Of a DNA stretch of 64,000 nt, positions 9,895 through 20,064 are shown piece after piece (positions within the stretch are counted from its first letter, which is position 1; each line of letters starts with the position of its first letter). Under the pieces are notes generated by a model. The model saw only the letters and a list, made by a program, of their open reading frames with translations. It made no database searches and had not been told where the DNA came from. Source of the stretch: Chitinibacter bivalviorum (GTDB lineage: Bacteria > Pseudomonadota > Gammaproteobacteria > Burkholderiales > Chitinibacteraceae); contig NZ_CP058627.1 in NCBI RefSeq assembly GCF_013403565.1, positions 3,410,001-3,474,000 of the forward strand, read 5' to 3'. A program made the translations under genes and the position numbers.

Positions 9895-10956
9895 ATGCTT
9901 TTTCGTAAAACCTTAATTCATGAAATGACTTGGATGGCTTTTGCCCTCTTTATCGTTTTATTGTTGATCGTGATGACGTCGCAAATCGTGCGGCTACTGG
10001 GCGAAGCTGCGCTGGGCGCATTGGCCTCTTCGGCCGTCTGGGCGGTGATGGGCTTTACCGCGACGCGCTATTTACCGCTGCTGTTTTCGCTGATGCTGTT
10101 TGTGACCATCCTATCGGTGATTACCCGCCTGTGGAAAGACCATGAGATGTTTGTTTGGTTTGCGGCGGGTCGCTCGATTCATAGTTTTATTCCCCCTGTA
10201 CTGATGATGGGCTTGCCCGTGGTGGCTTTGATCGGCCTGTTGTCGATGGGCGTCTCGCCATGGGCGCAGCAAAAAGGCAAAGAATATCGCGAGACCAGTT
10301 TGAAAAATCAGGAAGTGACTCAGGTCGCTCCAGGCGTGTTTCGCGAATCGCGCGGCGCGGATAGAATTTATTTTATTGAGAATTTCTCGCCAGAGCGTGG
10401 TTTTGGAGAGAATGTCTTTTTGCAGATTCGGCGTGATGGCAAATTGACGACCATCTTGGCTGATACTGGCGGGATGCAGGTCGATGAACATGGCGATCGC
10501 TGGATGTGGCTGAAAAATGCGGCAGCTTATCAGGCTAAAGCGGGAAGCGCGCAGTACGATATTCTCAATTTCCAAGAAGGCAAAGTGCGGATTGATAAGC
10601 CCAGCAAACCCGAGGTCGATCGCGCGACCAATGCATTGAGTACGCGTGCCTTGTTGGTCGAGCGGACTCCCCAGAAATGGGCCGAGCTGCATTGGCGGAT
10701 GGCGTTGCCGATACAGGCTTTAATTTTAATGTTGGCCGCAATTCCTTTGGCGTTTGCTAACCCACGCGGCGGTCGTTCATTCCATATTTTATTTGCCGCC
10801 TTATTTGCTTTTTCGTATTACAACGCGATCAATGTGTTTCAAGCCTGGATCGCTGCCGGTAAAATCCCTGGCGGCATCGGGATGTGGCCATTGCATGTGA
10901 TGGCTGCTGCGATTACGGTGGGGCTGTATGCTTGGCGTAGCAAGGTGAGGGGATAA
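9895..10956 (+). CDS. lptF: LPS export permease LptF
   Basis: 353 residues with three N-terminal membrane segments, a periplasmic beta-jellyroll region (about 125-250) and three C-terminal membrane segments: the YjgP/YjgQ fold. With LptG and the ATPase LptB it pulls lipopolysaccharide from the inner membrane into the Lpt bridge. Segments such as MGVSPWAQQKGKEYR and GVFRESRGADRIYF are family-typical. Its stop overlaps the lptG start by one base (TAATG), implying translational coupling. Confidence 0.95.
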   Translation: MLFRKTLIHEMTWMAFALFIVLLLIVMTSQIVRLLGEAALGALASSAVWAVMGFTATRYLPLLFSLMLFVTILSVITRLWKDHEMFVWFAAGRSIHSFIPPVLMMGLPVVALIGLLSMGVSPWAQQKGKEYRETSLKNQEVTQVAPGVFRESRGADRIYFIENFSPERGFGENVFLQIRRDGKLTTILADTGGMQVDEHGDRWMWLKNAAAYQAKAGSAQYDILNFQEGKVRIDKPSKPEVDRATNALSTRALLVERTPQKWAELHWRMALPIQALILMLAAIPLAFANPRGGRSFHILFAALFAFSYYNAINVFQAWIAAGKIPGGIGMWPLHVMAAAITVGLYAWRSKVRG

Positions 10957-12032
10957 TGATGAATCGCCTTTGCCGCTATGTATTGAGCTCTTTGGTCTGG
11001 CATGTCTTGCTGACGATGCTGGTGCTACTTGGCCTGTTTGTCTTTTTCGATTTGATTGCCGAAATGCGCGATGTGGGCAAGGGCAGCTATCAATTTCACC
11101 ACGCCTTTATCTATACCTTGCTTGAGGCGCCTTCCCGTGCCTACCAATTGTTGCCAGTTTCCGTGTTGATAGGCTCAATTTTTGCCTTGTCCAGTTTGGC
11201 CGACACTTCGCAAATTACCGTGATGCGGGCGGCAGGCGTGTCGATTTTGCGTTTTTGCGCTTGGTTGGCCCTCGGTGGATTTTTCTTTGGTGTGGCGACG
11301 TATTTGCTGGGTGAGTATGTGGCACCTGCGGCCAACGATGCGGCGACACGCTATCAGGTCGCGGCGAAAAATGAGGTGATGTTTGGCCGCTTTCAATCGG
11401 GCATCTGGGTGAAAGACGGCGATCAGATTGTCAATATCTCGGCGATGCAATCAGATTTGAGCGTGCAGGCGCTGCGGATTTATGTGCATGACAATGGCCA
11501 TCACCTAAAAGAAATTGTCGACGCGCAACGCGGCCGTCATCTCGGTAACGGACAATGGCAGCTTGAAGAAGCGACCTTGACCCGTTTTTATGCAGATAAG
11601 GTTGAGGTGTCTGCGCGCCCTAGCTATGAGTGGCAAACCCGACTTGAGCCAAAAATGCTGGCGGTCTTGATGGTGAAGCCTCAAGACATGTCGATAGATG
11701 CACTTCGGCAATATGTCGATCATTTAAGCAAAAACAAGCAAAGTACCGTGCGTTATGAACTGGCGCTGTGGGCCAAGTTATTTTATCCCTTTGCGTGTTT
11801 GTCTATGATGTTGATCGCCCTGCCATTTGCTTTAGGTCAGCGCCGCAGTGGCAATGTCGGTGTAAAAATTTTCCTCGGGATTTTGCTGGGCGTGTCGTTT
11901 AACTTCGTCAATCAGATGATGAGTTACGTGGGTGAATTGTATCGCCTGCCGCCGATTCTGGCCGCGGCCCTGCCTACCTTGGCTTTGTCGATATTGGCAG
12001 TCTATTTCCTTTGGCAACAAGAAAATAATTAA
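10956..12032 (+). CDS. lptG: LPS export permease LptG
   Basis: 358 residues with the same six-helix plus periplasmic-domain layout as LptF. The N terminus (LVWHVLLTMLVLLGLFVFFDL followed by EMRDVGKG) and the C-terminal helices with LGQRRSGNVGVKIFLG are LptG hallmarks. It forms the second half of the transmembrane channel of the LptB2FG exporter. It starts within the lptF stop codon. Confidence 0.95.
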   Translation: MMNRLCRYVLSSLVWHVLLTMLVLLGLFVFFDLIAEMRDVGKGSYQFHHAFIYTLLEAPSRAYQLLPVSVLIGSIFALSSLADTSQITVMRAAGVSILRFCAWLALGGFFFGVATYLLGEYVAPAANDAATRYQVAAKNEVMFGRFQSGIWVKDGDQIVNISAMQSDLSVQALRIYVHDNGHHLKEIVDAQRGRHLGNGQWQLEEATLTRFYADKVEVSARPSYEWQTRLEPKMLAVLMVKPQDMSIDALRQYVDHLSKNKQSTVRYELALWAKLFYPFACLSMMLIALPFALGQRRSGNVGVKIFLGILLGVSFNFVNQMMSYVGELYRLPPILAAALPTLALSILAVYFLWQQENN

Positions 12033-12047
12033 TAGGATACCCTTGTG

Positions 12048-13061
12048 ATGTATGTCTTGCTAACTGGCGGTGCGGGTTATATTGGCTCACATACCTATAT
12101 TGAATTGCTGGCGGCTGGTTTGCAGCCAGTGATTTTTGATAATTTTTACAATGCAAAACCAGAAGTATTAAAACGTATCGCCACTATCACCGGCCAAGAG
12201 GTGCTGTGCATCGAAGGCGATATTCGTGATCGTGCTGCGCTTGATGCTGCACTGGCGAAATACCCATTTAGCGCGGTCGTGCATTTTGCTGGCTGGAAAG
12301 CCGTCGGCGAATCGGTGGCCAAGCCGCTGGAATATTACGACAACAACGTCGTGGGTACGCTGCGTTTGCTCGATGCGATGAAAGCGGCCGGCGTGAAAAA
12401 TCTGGTGTTTTCATCCAGTGCTACTGTGTATGGCGATCCTCATGCCGTGCCGATTTTGGAGCACTTCCCGCTTTCTGCAACCAACCCGTATGGTCGCAGC
12501 AAATTGATGATCGAAGACATGCTGCGTGATTTACGCGTGGCTGATCCAAGCTGGAATATCGCATTGCTGCGGTATTTCAACCCCGTTGGCGCGCATGAAT
12601 CAGGCTTGATTGGTGAAGACCCGCAAGGTATCCCGAATAATCTGATGCCATTTGTTGCGCAAGTGGCCGTTGGCAAGCGCGAGAAATTGTCGGTCTTCGG
12701 CGGCGACTATGCCACGCCCGATGGCACTGGCGTACGCGATTACATTCACGTTGTTGATCTGGCCAAAGGTCATGTCAAAGCTTTGCAAAAACTCGCCACC
12801 AATCCAGGTAATGTGACGGTCAATCTGGGCACTGGCGTGGGCTATTCAGTACTCGACATGGTCAAAGCGTTTGAGATGGCCTCGGGTCGCCCTGTACCGT
12901 ATCAAATCGTGGATCGCCGCCCGGGCGATATTGCGGCATGCTACGCCGACCCGAAAGCGGCATACGAGCAACTGGGCTGGCGCGCCGAGAAAACCTTGCA
13001 GGATATGTGCAATGACGGCTGGCGCTGGCAAAGTGGCAACCCCAATGGTTATGGCGCATAA
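12048..13061 (+). CDS. galE: UDP-glucose 4-epimerase
   Basis: About 337 residues. Interconverts UDP-glucose and UDP-galactose with bound NAD. The Rossmann glycine motif [11 protein letters not shown] is at the N terminus, the catalytic Ser region is SSSATVYG, and the YxxxK motif is YGRSK near residue 150. An in-frame GTG lies 3 nt before the chosen ATG; AGGA at 12034-12037 serves either. It lies 15 nt after lptG on the same strand and may be read through. The product supplies surface sugars, so it fits the polysaccharide cluster a little downstream. Confidence 0.95.
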   Translation: MYVLLTGGAGYIGSHTYIELLAAGLQPVIFDNFYNAKPEVLKRIATITGQEVLCIEGDIRDRAALDAALAKYPFSAVVHFAGWKAVGESVAKPLEYYDNNVVGTLRLLDAMKAAGVKNLVFSSSATVYGDPHAVPILEHFPLSATNPYGRSKLMIEDMLRDLRVADPSWNIALLRYFNPVGAHESGLIGEDPQGIPNNLMPFVAQVAVGKREKLSVFGGDYATPDGTGVRDYIHVVDLAKGHVKALQKLATNPGNVTVNLGTGVGYSVLDMVKAFEMASGRPVPYQIVDRRPGDIAACYADPKAAYEQLGWRAEKTLQDMCNDGWRWQSGNPNGYGA

Positions 13062-13191
13062 GCATTAAATTGCATCTTCCAGCGGCGTCGCTGTGCTTTG
13101 CTGGGAGATGGGGCGATTGCGCCGCGATGGCGCTCAGTCGCTGCAGCATGGTTGTTCTGGCGCTATATTCAATGCATTGCCGTCTATTTTC

Positions 13192-14415
13192 ATGGCCTCT
13201 ATGCGTACGAAAACCAAACAAAGCGGTGCCGCGCTGTTGTTGATCTTGTTGCTACTGGGCACGGTAGCAGCCGCGATGTTTGTCAAAGCGCTGAAAGCGC
13301 GCGATATGGACCAAGTTAAACGGCAGCGCTCCGCCGAGGCGCTCCAGAAAGCGCGTGCAGCGCTGATTGCTTGGTCGGTGTCACAGCCGAATGCAGGGGG
13401 CGTGCCTGGGCAATTGCCTTGTCCCGATACCAATGCCCCCGGCTTGATTACTGAAGGTACGGCGGCGAGTTCCTGTGCCGCTGGCGCTTTGGGGCGCTTT
13501 CCCTGGAAAACGCTCAAAGTTGAAAAAATCGTCGATGGCTGGGGCGAGCCGCTTTGGTATAGTCTTGACGGCATGTATCGCGCACCAACTGGTGCCCGTC
13601 TACTCAATAGCGATGTTCGGGCCACGTTGCAGGTCTACGCTAACGATGGCACGACTCTGAAAACGACAACAGGCAATGAAGCTGCTGCAGTGCTTTTTGC
13701 GCCGGGGCCAGCCTTAGCAGGACAAAATCGCGCAGCAACTACGGTGGCCAGCAATTATCTTGAGGCTAATTCGGGTCGAAACAATGCTATAGCTGCAGGG
13801 CCCTATATTGCAGGGGATTTTAGCGCTACTTTTAACGACCAATTGCTCATCATCACCGGAAGAGAATGGGTAGATCAAATCTCGACTCGTCTTGCGAATG
13901 AAATCAAAAAGGTGCTTGCAGCTGAATTGAGTGTTTACAGCCAATATCCAAATCCAGCCTTATTGAGTGACGCAAGGTGCGCCGACAATAACCCGACCAC
14001 GGGTACGGCGGCAAACTGGTGTGCGAGTAGTGTTGGCATCTGTCGCGGCATTTTGCCCCAGTCCGATGCGGCTCGATCGCGTTTAATGGCTTACCCTGCT
14101 TGGATGCAGAGCCAATTATGGTATCGCGGGATTTTTTATGCGGTGGGCAATAGTGTGGCAGGTTGCGGCCAACTCACGGTACGGGAAGCTGGCAAGCCCG
14201 ACCAACATCCAGCCGCTTTGTTTATATTGCCTGGTACGCCACTAGGAAGTATCGTGCGAATCGCCGCGACACAGACGACAGGTAGTTTGGTTTCGACTAA
14301 TCTCGCCGATTATCTGGAAGACCCATCGAATCAAGATGCTTGGGGCGCTGGAGCGGATGACATTTATACCGTGCCCACCGCGCTGAGCAATGATCGATTG
14401 TATGTTGTACCGTGA
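13192..14415 (+). CDS. Pilin-like protein with LPCP domain, noncanonical N terminus
   Basis: About 407 residues. The N terminus has a short basic stretch, then SGAALLLILLLLGTVAAAM, like PilX/GspK-type minor pilins, but without the FTLxE prepilin signature. The next 100 residues (ARAALIAW, then QLPCPDTNAPG, then RFPWKTL and VDGWGEPLWYS) match the order of motifs in the opposite-facing prepilin at 14501-15214. The remaining 250 residues contain paired cysteines and are probably periplasmic. The open frame extends up to 13093, but the first residues there are not pilin-like; ATG 13192 or 13201 is more plausible. A minor pseudopilin role is inferred. Confidence 0.7.
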   Translation: MASMRTKTKQSGAALLLILLLLGTVAAAMFVKALKARDMDQVKRQRSAEALQKARAALIAWSVSQPNAGGVPGQLPCPDTNAPGLITEGTAASSCAAGALGRFPWKTLKVEKIVDGWGEPLWYSLDGMYRAPTGARLLNSDVRATLQVYANDGTTLKTTTGNEAAAVLFAPGPALAGQNRAATTVASNYLEANSGRNNAIAAGPYIAGDFSATFNDQLLIITGREWVDQISTRLANEIKKVLAAELSVYSQYPNPALLSDARCADNNPTTGTAANWCASSVGICRGILPQSDAARSRLMAYPAWMQSQLWYRGIFYAVGNSVAGCGQLTVREAGKPDQHPAALFILPGTPLGSIVRIAATQTTGSLVSTNLADYLEDPSNQDAWGAGADDIYTVPTALSNDRLYVVP

Positions 14416-14500
14416 TTTAAAATCACGTTTAGCGGCTGAACTGGGTTTTTGTGGGTATGTGTCTGTAGATATTATTTATCCTTGTTTTCGTGACTATACC

Positions 14501-15214
14501 TCAGGGTAGTATACCTGCGCTCACCATACGTGCCAGCAAAATAGGCGTGGCCACCCAGCTAGTAAGGTCATCATAATTAGCATCGGCAGCACGGCTCACA
14601 AAATTTAGATCGCCATTAGAGTTTTCCAGTTGATCGCCAGTCCCTGCCGCCAGCAAGCTGCCATCACTCGCATACGCCCCCGCCCCATCTTTACCGTGCG
14701 ACACAATGACTGCGGGAACTGTAGTTGAAACGGTTGTGCCCCCCGTACTAGCTCGAATCGTCATATCTCCAGCGCTACTCAGCGATAACAGAGGTGAAGC
14801 GGGGCTCGCACGGCTAAATGTCGCAGAAACACTATATGTAAAGCGATGATCCCAGGCGTCGACTTTGGCAATGCCCAAAGTTGCCCAAGGCAAGACCCCG
14901 TTTTGGCGGTTGCAAGTGCCAGCAATGACGTTGAAGTCCTCCAGCCCTTCGCCCGTGCCACTTAAGGTCGGTATCGCTGGGCAAGGAAGGCGCTTATTTG
15001 TGAGTGCAAAGCCAATTAAGGCTTCCTTAGCGACATCCAGACTCGATTTCGTCTCCGAAATCCGCCTTGCCTCAAGTTGCGCACTCAAAGGCCCAAGTAG
15101 CCCAGCCATCAAAAGCCCAACAACGAGCAAAACAATCGCCATCTCGACGAGGGTGAAGCCACTACTTTTGGCCTTAGTACGGCTGCGCTTATTCGAGTTC
15201 TGAATATTGGACAT
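14501..15214 (-). CDS. Prepilin-like protein with GFTLVE signature and LPCP domain
   Basis: 237 residues. A basic leader is followed by SSGFTLVEMAIVLLVVGLLM, a canonical class III prepilin site cut by PilD after Gly, with Glu at position +5. The mature protein carries EALIGFA, RLPCP, GVLPWATLG and DAWDHRFTYSV, in the same order as the neighbouring convergent gene. The C-terminal half is Ser/Thr/Gly rich. It is probably a minor pilin or pseudopilin of a type IV pilus or type II secretion system; no assembly genes lie nearby. Confidence 0.85.
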   Translation of the reverse strand: MSNIQNSNKRSRTKAKSSGFTLVEMAIVLLVVGLLMAGLLGPLSAQLEARRISETKSSLDVAKEALIGFALTNKRLPCPAIPTLSGTGEGLEDFNVIAGTCNRQNGVLPWATLGIAKVDAWDHRFTYSVSATFSRASPASPLLSLSSAGDMTIRASTGGTTVSTTVPAVIVSHGKDGAGAYASDGSLLAAGTGDQLENSNGDLNFVSRAADANYDDLTSWVATPILLARMVSAGILP

Positions 15215-15336
15215 GCGATTGTCTAATCCTAATGTGGAAAATGAATTTCAATCACGACAAATGCTTGGTAAAGCTTGCTCTTCAACTGAGAATACATGAG
15301 TATCTAGAGTCATATTTTATTAAATAGATTGCATCG

Positions 15337-16116
15337 ATGATTGTGAGTTTGAAAGAGATATTTGCCGCTCTCAGGCAGTATAAGCTGATTTGGTTTTTTG
15401 CATGGGGTGATGTCCTTGCGCGTTACAAACGCAGTGCGTTGGGGCCATGGTGGATTACTATCAGTACAGCACTGGGTGTGCTGTGCCTAGGCATTATTTG
15501 GGGGGCATTGCTCAAGAGTGATGGAGCCAATATTTTTCCTATTCTTGCGATCGGATTGGTGCTTTGGCAATTCATCTCTGGCTGCCTAGTTGAAGCGTCT
15601 TCCGTATTTACACGTCAGGGCAATGTGATTCGCAATATGCCCGTCCCCTTTGCTATTTTTCCTTTTCAGCTGGTGGCAAAAAGGCTGATTGATATGGCCC
15701 ATAACAGCCTGGTCGTTGTTGTTGTGCTGGTATTCTTCTCTAGTGGACTATCTTGGGTCGCTTTATTGGCAATCCCAGGGCTAATTCTGGCTGTTGCCAA
15801 TATGATTTGGATTGTAATGCTGATTGGCCTTGTTGGTGCGCGCTATCGTGATGTTGAACCATTAATTAATGCATTTTTACCGATGTTATTTTTCATTACG
15901 CCAGTCATGTATCGAACGAGTCATTTGGGGCATCTTGAGTTTGTCGCAATGCTAAACCCATTAAGCCATTTCATTAATTTGGTGCGAGAACCATTGCTGA
16001 ATGTAGTGCCAACGGCTCAAGCTTATATTGTTGCGCTACTCGTATTAATGTTTGGATTTTTGATTACACTTTGGGTTTATAAAATCAGTCGTCAAAATTT
16101 AGCTTTTTGGATGTAA
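15337..16116 (+). CDS. wzm: ABC-2 polysaccharide export permease (Wzm/KpsM type)
   Basis: 259 residues with six hydrophobic helices, typical of O-antigen or capsule exporters. It carries the family signature near the N terminus (LAxRYKRSALGPWWITIS) and MLFFITPVMYR near residue 190. With the following ATPase it would move an undecaprenyl-linked glycan across the inner membrane. It is the first gene of a same-strand cluster running to 23389. The upstream 122 bp, shared with the divergent prepilin gene, should hold the promoter. Base composition drops to AT-rich from here on. Confidence 0.9.
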   Translation: MIVSLKEIFAALRQYKLIWFFAWGDVLARYKRSALGPWWITISTALGVLCLGIIWGALLKSDGANIFPILAIGLVLWQFISGCLVEASSVFTRQGNVIRNMPVPFAIFPFQLVAKRLIDMAHNSLVVVVVLVFFSSGLSWVALLAIPGLILAVANMIWIVMLIGLVGARYRDVEPLINAFLPMLFFITPVMYRTSHLGHLEFVAMLNPLSHFINLVREPLLNVVPTAQAYIVALLVLMFGFLITLWVYKISRQNLAFWM

Positions 16117-16118
16117 AA

Positions 16119-16817
16119 ATGGCTTTGTTAAAGTTTGAAAATGTCACAGTCCAATACCCGATTTATGATAGTGGTGCAATGTCACTACGTAATCAAGTCG
16201 CCCGCCTTGGTACCGGAGGCCGCTTGGCAAAAGATTCGGGAAGCTCGGTTACTGTAACTGCACTGGATAATGTAAGCTTTGAATTAAAAAGCGGCGATTC
16301 AGTGGGATTGATTGGACATAATGGGGCGGGAAAAAGCACCTTGTTACGAACAATGGCGGGCATTTATCAGCCAACATCAGGAAAAATAACAAGGCAAGGG
16401 CGAGTCAGTACTGTATTTGACATTGGTGCCGGCATGGAGCTGGATTTGTCTGGCCGAATGAATGTATATCGAGTCGGCATGCTGATGGGAATGCATAAAG
16501 AAGAAATCGATGAATTAATGCCCGATATCGAGCAATTTACCGAGTTAGGTGATTATCTTAACCTTCCTGTGCGGACGTACTCGTCAGGCATGACGATGAG
16601 GTTAATGTTTGCATTATCGACTTCGATCAAGCCAGAAATACTGTTGATTGATGAAATGTTTGGAGTGGGGGATGAGTCATTTCAAAATAAGGCAAAAAAA
16701 AGAATGGAGAGGTTGATTTCAAATTCAAAAATATTTGTGTTTGCTTCGCATGATCATGTAATGGTTAATAATTTGTGCAGTCAAATTTTTGAAGTGGCGT
16801 CCGGCCGCCTAAATTAG
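16119..16817 (+). CDS. wzt: ABC polysaccharide exporter ATPase (Wzt/KpsT type), short form
   Basis: 232 residues from the ATG at 16119; an in-frame TTG at 16107 overlaps wzm but is less likely. Walker A GHNGAGKST, signature YSSGMTMRL and Walker B ILLIDEMFGVGD are all intact. The N-terminal insertion (about residues 12-40) before the first strand is typical of this family. It lacks the C-terminal carbohydrate-binding domain of Wzt proteins that recognise a chain-end modification, so chain length must be set differently, as in KpsT-like systems. Confidence 0.92.
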   Translation: MALLKFENVTVQYPIYDSGAMSLRNQVARLGTGGRLAKDSGSSVTVTALDNVSFELKSGDSVGLIGHNGAGKSTLLRTMAGIYQPTSGKITRQGRVSTVFDIGAGMELDLSGRMNVYRVGMLMGMHKEEIDELMPDIEQFTELGDYLNLPVRTYSSGMTMRLMFALSTSIKPEILLIDEMFGVGDESFQNKAKKRMERLISNSKIFVFASHDHVMVNNLCSQIFEVASGRLN

Positions 16818-16857
16818 TGCTGTTTATCCCTGTGCATTTATTAATAGTGGATTTTTT

Positions 16858-18138
16858 ATGATATATATTGATTGCTCGGAGGTTGTCCGTAATCCACATT
16901 TGCATACTGGGATTCAACGGGTAGTTAGAAATGTTGCAAGTAGATTAAGTCTTGACTCCGGTTGCCAGGCTGTCGCATTTATGGGGTTTGGTTTTGTTGC
17001 AATTAATGGATTGCCATCATCATCTAGTATTTTGGCTGTGGAGAGTGAGGCACGACGTAACCGCTTAGCTACAATCAAGTCCATCAAAAAGCAATTGGCA
17101 AAGATAAAGATACTGAAGTATTTTTTTCGAACTTTTATTGTTCCTATTGTTGAACGATGGCGTAGAGTCGCTAGAGAAATTTCCTACATAGTCGGCAGAA
17201 TCTCAGGTAAATATGATTTTGTTGCCATAAAAGATGGAGATGTTTTTGTATCATTGGATACAAATTGGTATGCGGATTCATTTAAGGCCGTTCGAAAGCT
17301 TAAGAAGAAAGGTGTGGTAGTCATTACGGTCGTTTATGATCTAATTCCTATTAATTACCCTCAGTATTGTGATGAGTATCTTTGTGTTGTCTTTGAGGAG
17401 TGGTTAGGCAGTGCAGCAACTATTTCAAATTCATTCTTGACTATCTCTTTGGATGCAAAGAAATCACTGGAAGATTATTTAAGTTCTCAAGGCTTCTCGT
17501 GTCAAATGCCTTCCGATTATTTTTATTTGGGAGCTGATCTGGCTGGGGCAGTGGAGCTTAATAATTTAGTTCCTCGGCATGATATTGTTGAATTGTGCAA
17601 GAAAAAGGTAATTCTGACTGTTGGCACAATTGAGCCACGTAAACGCCATGATTTGATTGTTGATGGTTTCCGGTCATCGATGTTGTCTGAAGACGGATAT
17701 ATCCTTGTTTGTATCGGACGGAATGGTTGGAAAGTTGAAAATTTCTTGGCAGATATAAAGTTGGCAGAGGACTATCAGAAGTCTATTTATATTTTGCATG
17801 ACATTACAGATGCCGAGTTGGATATTTTTTATCGCAACTGTGAATTACTTGTTTTTGCCTCCGATGTCGAAGGTTTTGGCTTGCCCTTGGTTGAGGCCCG
17901 AATGAAAGGTAAGCGCGTTTTGGCTTCTGATATACCGGTATTTCGGGAAATAGCAGATCATGGAGTGTCTTTCTTTGAAGCTGGCAATGCCTTGAGTTTG
18001 GCAAAGGAATTACCAAAAGTGCTATCCATACAAGAAGACCCTGGAGTTATGGATTGGCTAACGTGGGATGAGGCTAGTTTGCAATTTTTGTCAAAGGTAA
18101 AAAAAATGGCTAGTCTTATTGATCAAAAGGATTGTTGA
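16858..18138 (+). CDS. GT4 family glycosyltransferase
   Basis: 426 residues. The opening [23 protein letters not shown] is typical of a GT4 subgroup. The C-terminal domain has [11 protein letters not shown], where the donor phosphate binds, and the EX7E motif EGFGLPLVE near residue 340. No membrane segments, so it is a cytoplasmic enzyme acting at the membrane face. By position it would correspond to WbpX of the P. aeruginosa D-rhamnan locus, but assignment needs alignment. Its stop overlaps the gmd start (TGATG). Very AT-rich. Confidence 0.85.
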   Translation: MIYIDCSEVVRNPHLHTGIQRVVRNVASRLSLDSGCQAVAFMGFGFVAINGLPSSSSILAVESEARRNRLATIKSIKKQLAKIKILKYFFRTFIVPIVERWRRVAREISYIVGRISGKYDFVAIKDGDVFVSLDTNWYADSFKAVRKLKKKGVVVITVVYDLIPINYPQYCDEYLCVVFEEWLGSAATISNSFLTISLDAKKSLEDYLSSQGFSCQMPSDYFYLGADLAGAVELNNLVPRHDIVELCKKKVILTVGTIEPRKRHDLIVDGFRSSMLSEDGYILVCIGRNGWKVENFLADIKLAEDYQKSIYILHDITDAELDIFYRNCELLVFASDVEGFGLPLVEARMKGKRVLASDIPVFREIADHGVSFFEAGNALSLAKELPKVLSIQEDPGVMDWLTWDEASLQFLSKVKKMASLIDQKDC

Positions 18139-19172
18139 TGAAAGTTGCATTGATTACTGGAGTTACTGGGCAGGACGGCGCATATTTAGCGCAAAACTTA
18201 CTTGAAAGGGGGTACCTTGTTTATGGTGCCTATCGCCGCACAAGCACGGTTAATTTTTGGCGCCTAGAATTCTTGGGAATAGATAAGAATCCACAGCTGC
18301 ATTTAATTGAATACGACTTGACAGATTTGGGTTCTGCAATTCGGTTAATTGAATTTTGTAAACCAAATGAGGTATATAACCTAGCCGCCCAGAGCTTTGT
18401 CGGTGTTTCTTTCGATCAGCCTGTTACTACTGCCGAAATTACAGGGATTGGCCCAGTTCATTTATTGGAGGCGATCCGAATTCTGGATCGGAATATCCGT
18501 TTTTATCAAGCATCGACGTCAGAAATGTTCGGAAAGGTACAGGCGGTTCCTCAGAATGAAAATACGCCATTTTATCCAAGAAGCCCGTACGGAGTTGCAA
18601 AGTTATATGCGCACTGGATGACCGTGAATTATCGCGAAAGCTATGGGATTTTTGCTACAAGCGGGATTTTATTTAATCATGAATCTCCACTGCGTGGCCG
18701 CGAGTTTGTGACTAGAAAAATTACAGATAGTGTTGCAAAAATCAAGCTAGGACTATTGGATTGCATTGAGCTTGGTAATTTGGATGTTAAACGTGACTGG
18801 GGTTATGCTAAAGAATATGTAGAGGGAATGAGACGAATGTTGCAAGCTTCTGAGCCGGATAGCTTTGTGTTGGCAACCAATAGAACAGAAACAGTTCGTG
18901 ATTTTGTAATTATGGCATTTAAGGCTGCAGGGTTTGATATTTTGTTTCGTGGAGAAAATGAAAATGAGATAGGTTATGATGGCTCAAATGGTAAAGTACT
19001 GCTTCGAATTAATCCTAAATTTTATCGACCTGCCGAAGTTGAACTACTGATGGGTGATCCATCTAAAGCTAGGTCTGCACTCGATTGGAAGGCAGAGACT
19101 AGTCTTGAGCAGTTGTGTAAACTAATGCTGGATTCAGATCTTAAACGAAATTCTTTGGGCGCTTCCTTTTAA
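18138..19172 (+). CDS. gmd: GDP-mannose 4,6-dehydratase
   Basis: 344 residues from ATG 18138; two upstream TTG codons are in frame but unlikely. It converts GDP-D-mannose to GDP-4-keto-6-deoxy-D-mannose. The N terminus has [12 protein letters not shown], the cofactor-binding motif, followed by YGAYRRTST. The active-site Ser/Thr-Glu is STSEMFG near residue 130 and the YxxxK motif is YGVAK near 155. [16 protein letters not shown] is a strongly conserved Gmd segment. It is followed 1 nt later by rmd, so the two steps to GDP-D-rhamnose are coded together. Confidence 0.95.
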   Translation: MKVALITGVTGQDGAYLAQNLLERGYLVYGAYRRTSTVNFWRLEFLGIDKNPQLHLIEYDLTDLGSAIRLIEFCKPNEVYNLAAQSFVGVSFDQPVTTAEITGIGPVHLLEAIRILDRNIRFYQASTSEMFGKVQAVPQNENTPFYPRSPYGVAKLYAHWMTVNYRESYGIFATSGILFNHESPLRGREFVTRKITDSVAKIKLGLLDCIELGNLDVKRDWGYAKEYVEGMRRMLQASEPDSFVLATNRTETVRDFVIMAFKAAGFDILFRGENENEIGYDGSNGKVLLRINPKFYRPAEVELLMGDPSKARSALDWKAETSLEQLCKLMLDSDLKRNSLGASF

Positions 19173-19173
19173 A

Positions 19174-20064
19174 ATGCCCAATAATAAAGTACTAGTAACT
19201 GGGGCTCAAGGTTTTACAGGACAATATGTTTGTGATGCACTACGTATCGCTGGCTATGATGTGATTGGATTGGGACAGTCATCAGCTTCCAACCTAGGAT
19301 ATTTTGCAGATCTTTGTGATTTGGTGTCGTTGCGTAAAGTTATTTCGGCAATAAAGCCAAACTATGTGATTCATCTAGCTGCGATTGCTTTTGTAGGGCA
19401 TGCGGATTTTAATAATTTTTATCGAACCAATTTGTTTGGTACTTTGAATTTGTTAGAAGCTATTTATTTAGAATGTCCTCAGGTTAGTAATATTATTGTT
19501 GCTAGTAGTGCCAATGTATACGGCAATCCTGTTATTTCTCCAGTTTCCGAGTTAGTGTGTCCTGCTCCGCTCAATCACTATGCGATGAGTAAACTTGCTA
19601 TGGAACATATGAGTAGAACATGGTTTGAGCGTTTGCCGATAATAATAGTTCGCCCATTTAATTATACAGGCCATAGGCAAAGTATAGATTTTTTAATTCC
19701 AAAAATTGTTTCACATTTTCATGCTAGGGCAGAAAAAATTAGCCTAGGCAATCTAGATGTTACTCGTGAGTTTAATGATGTGAGAATGATTGCACGGGCA
19801 TACGTTGATATTTTGCAGGTAGATTCTGGCATAACGATCAATTTATGCTCAGGTATTGGTTATGAGTTAAATAATGTACTGCAATTGGCATCAGAGTTGT
19901 CAAGGCATCACATTATTGTGGATACGAGTCCTGCACTTGTCAGACAGAATGAATTAAAATCTCTGGTTGGTGATCCAAGTGTTATGCAGCAATTATTACC
20001 CAATTTGCCGACTTATTCGCTTTACGAGACGCTCGAGTGGATGTTTGAGGGCGCTGAAAAATGA
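19174..20064 (+). CDS. rmd: GDP-4-keto-6-deoxy-D-mannose reductase (Rmd-like)
   Basis: 296 residues of the extended short-chain dehydrogenase family. TGAQGFTGQYV binds the nucleotide, SSANVYG carries the catalytic Ser, YAMSK is the YxxxK motif and RPFNYTGHRQ near residue 162 is characteristic of Rmd. Next to gmd it should reduce the 4-keto intermediate to GDP-D-rhamnose rather than make GDP-fucose, which needs a different epimerase/reductase. The last four bases overlap the next gene (ATGA). Confidence 0.85.
   Translation: MPNNKVLVTGAQGFTGQYVCDALRIAGYDVIGLGQSSASNLGYFADLCDLVSLRKVISAIKPNYVIHLAAIAFVGHADFNNFYRTNLFGTLNLLEAIYLECPQVSNIIVASSANVYGNPVISPVSELVCPAPLNHYAMSKLAMEHMSRTWFERLPIIIVRPFNYTGHRQSIDFLIPKIVSHFHARAEKISLGNLDVTREFNDVRMIARAYVDILQVDSGITINLCSGIGYELNNVLQLASELSRHHIIVDTSPALVRQNELKSLVGDPSVMQQLLPNLPTYSLYETLEWMFEGAEK

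Noticed and set aside
16119..16817. wzt as a truncated pseudogene
   Set aside because: All ATPase motifs are intact and short, KpsT-like forms are common, so absence of the C-terminal domain is more probably natural.
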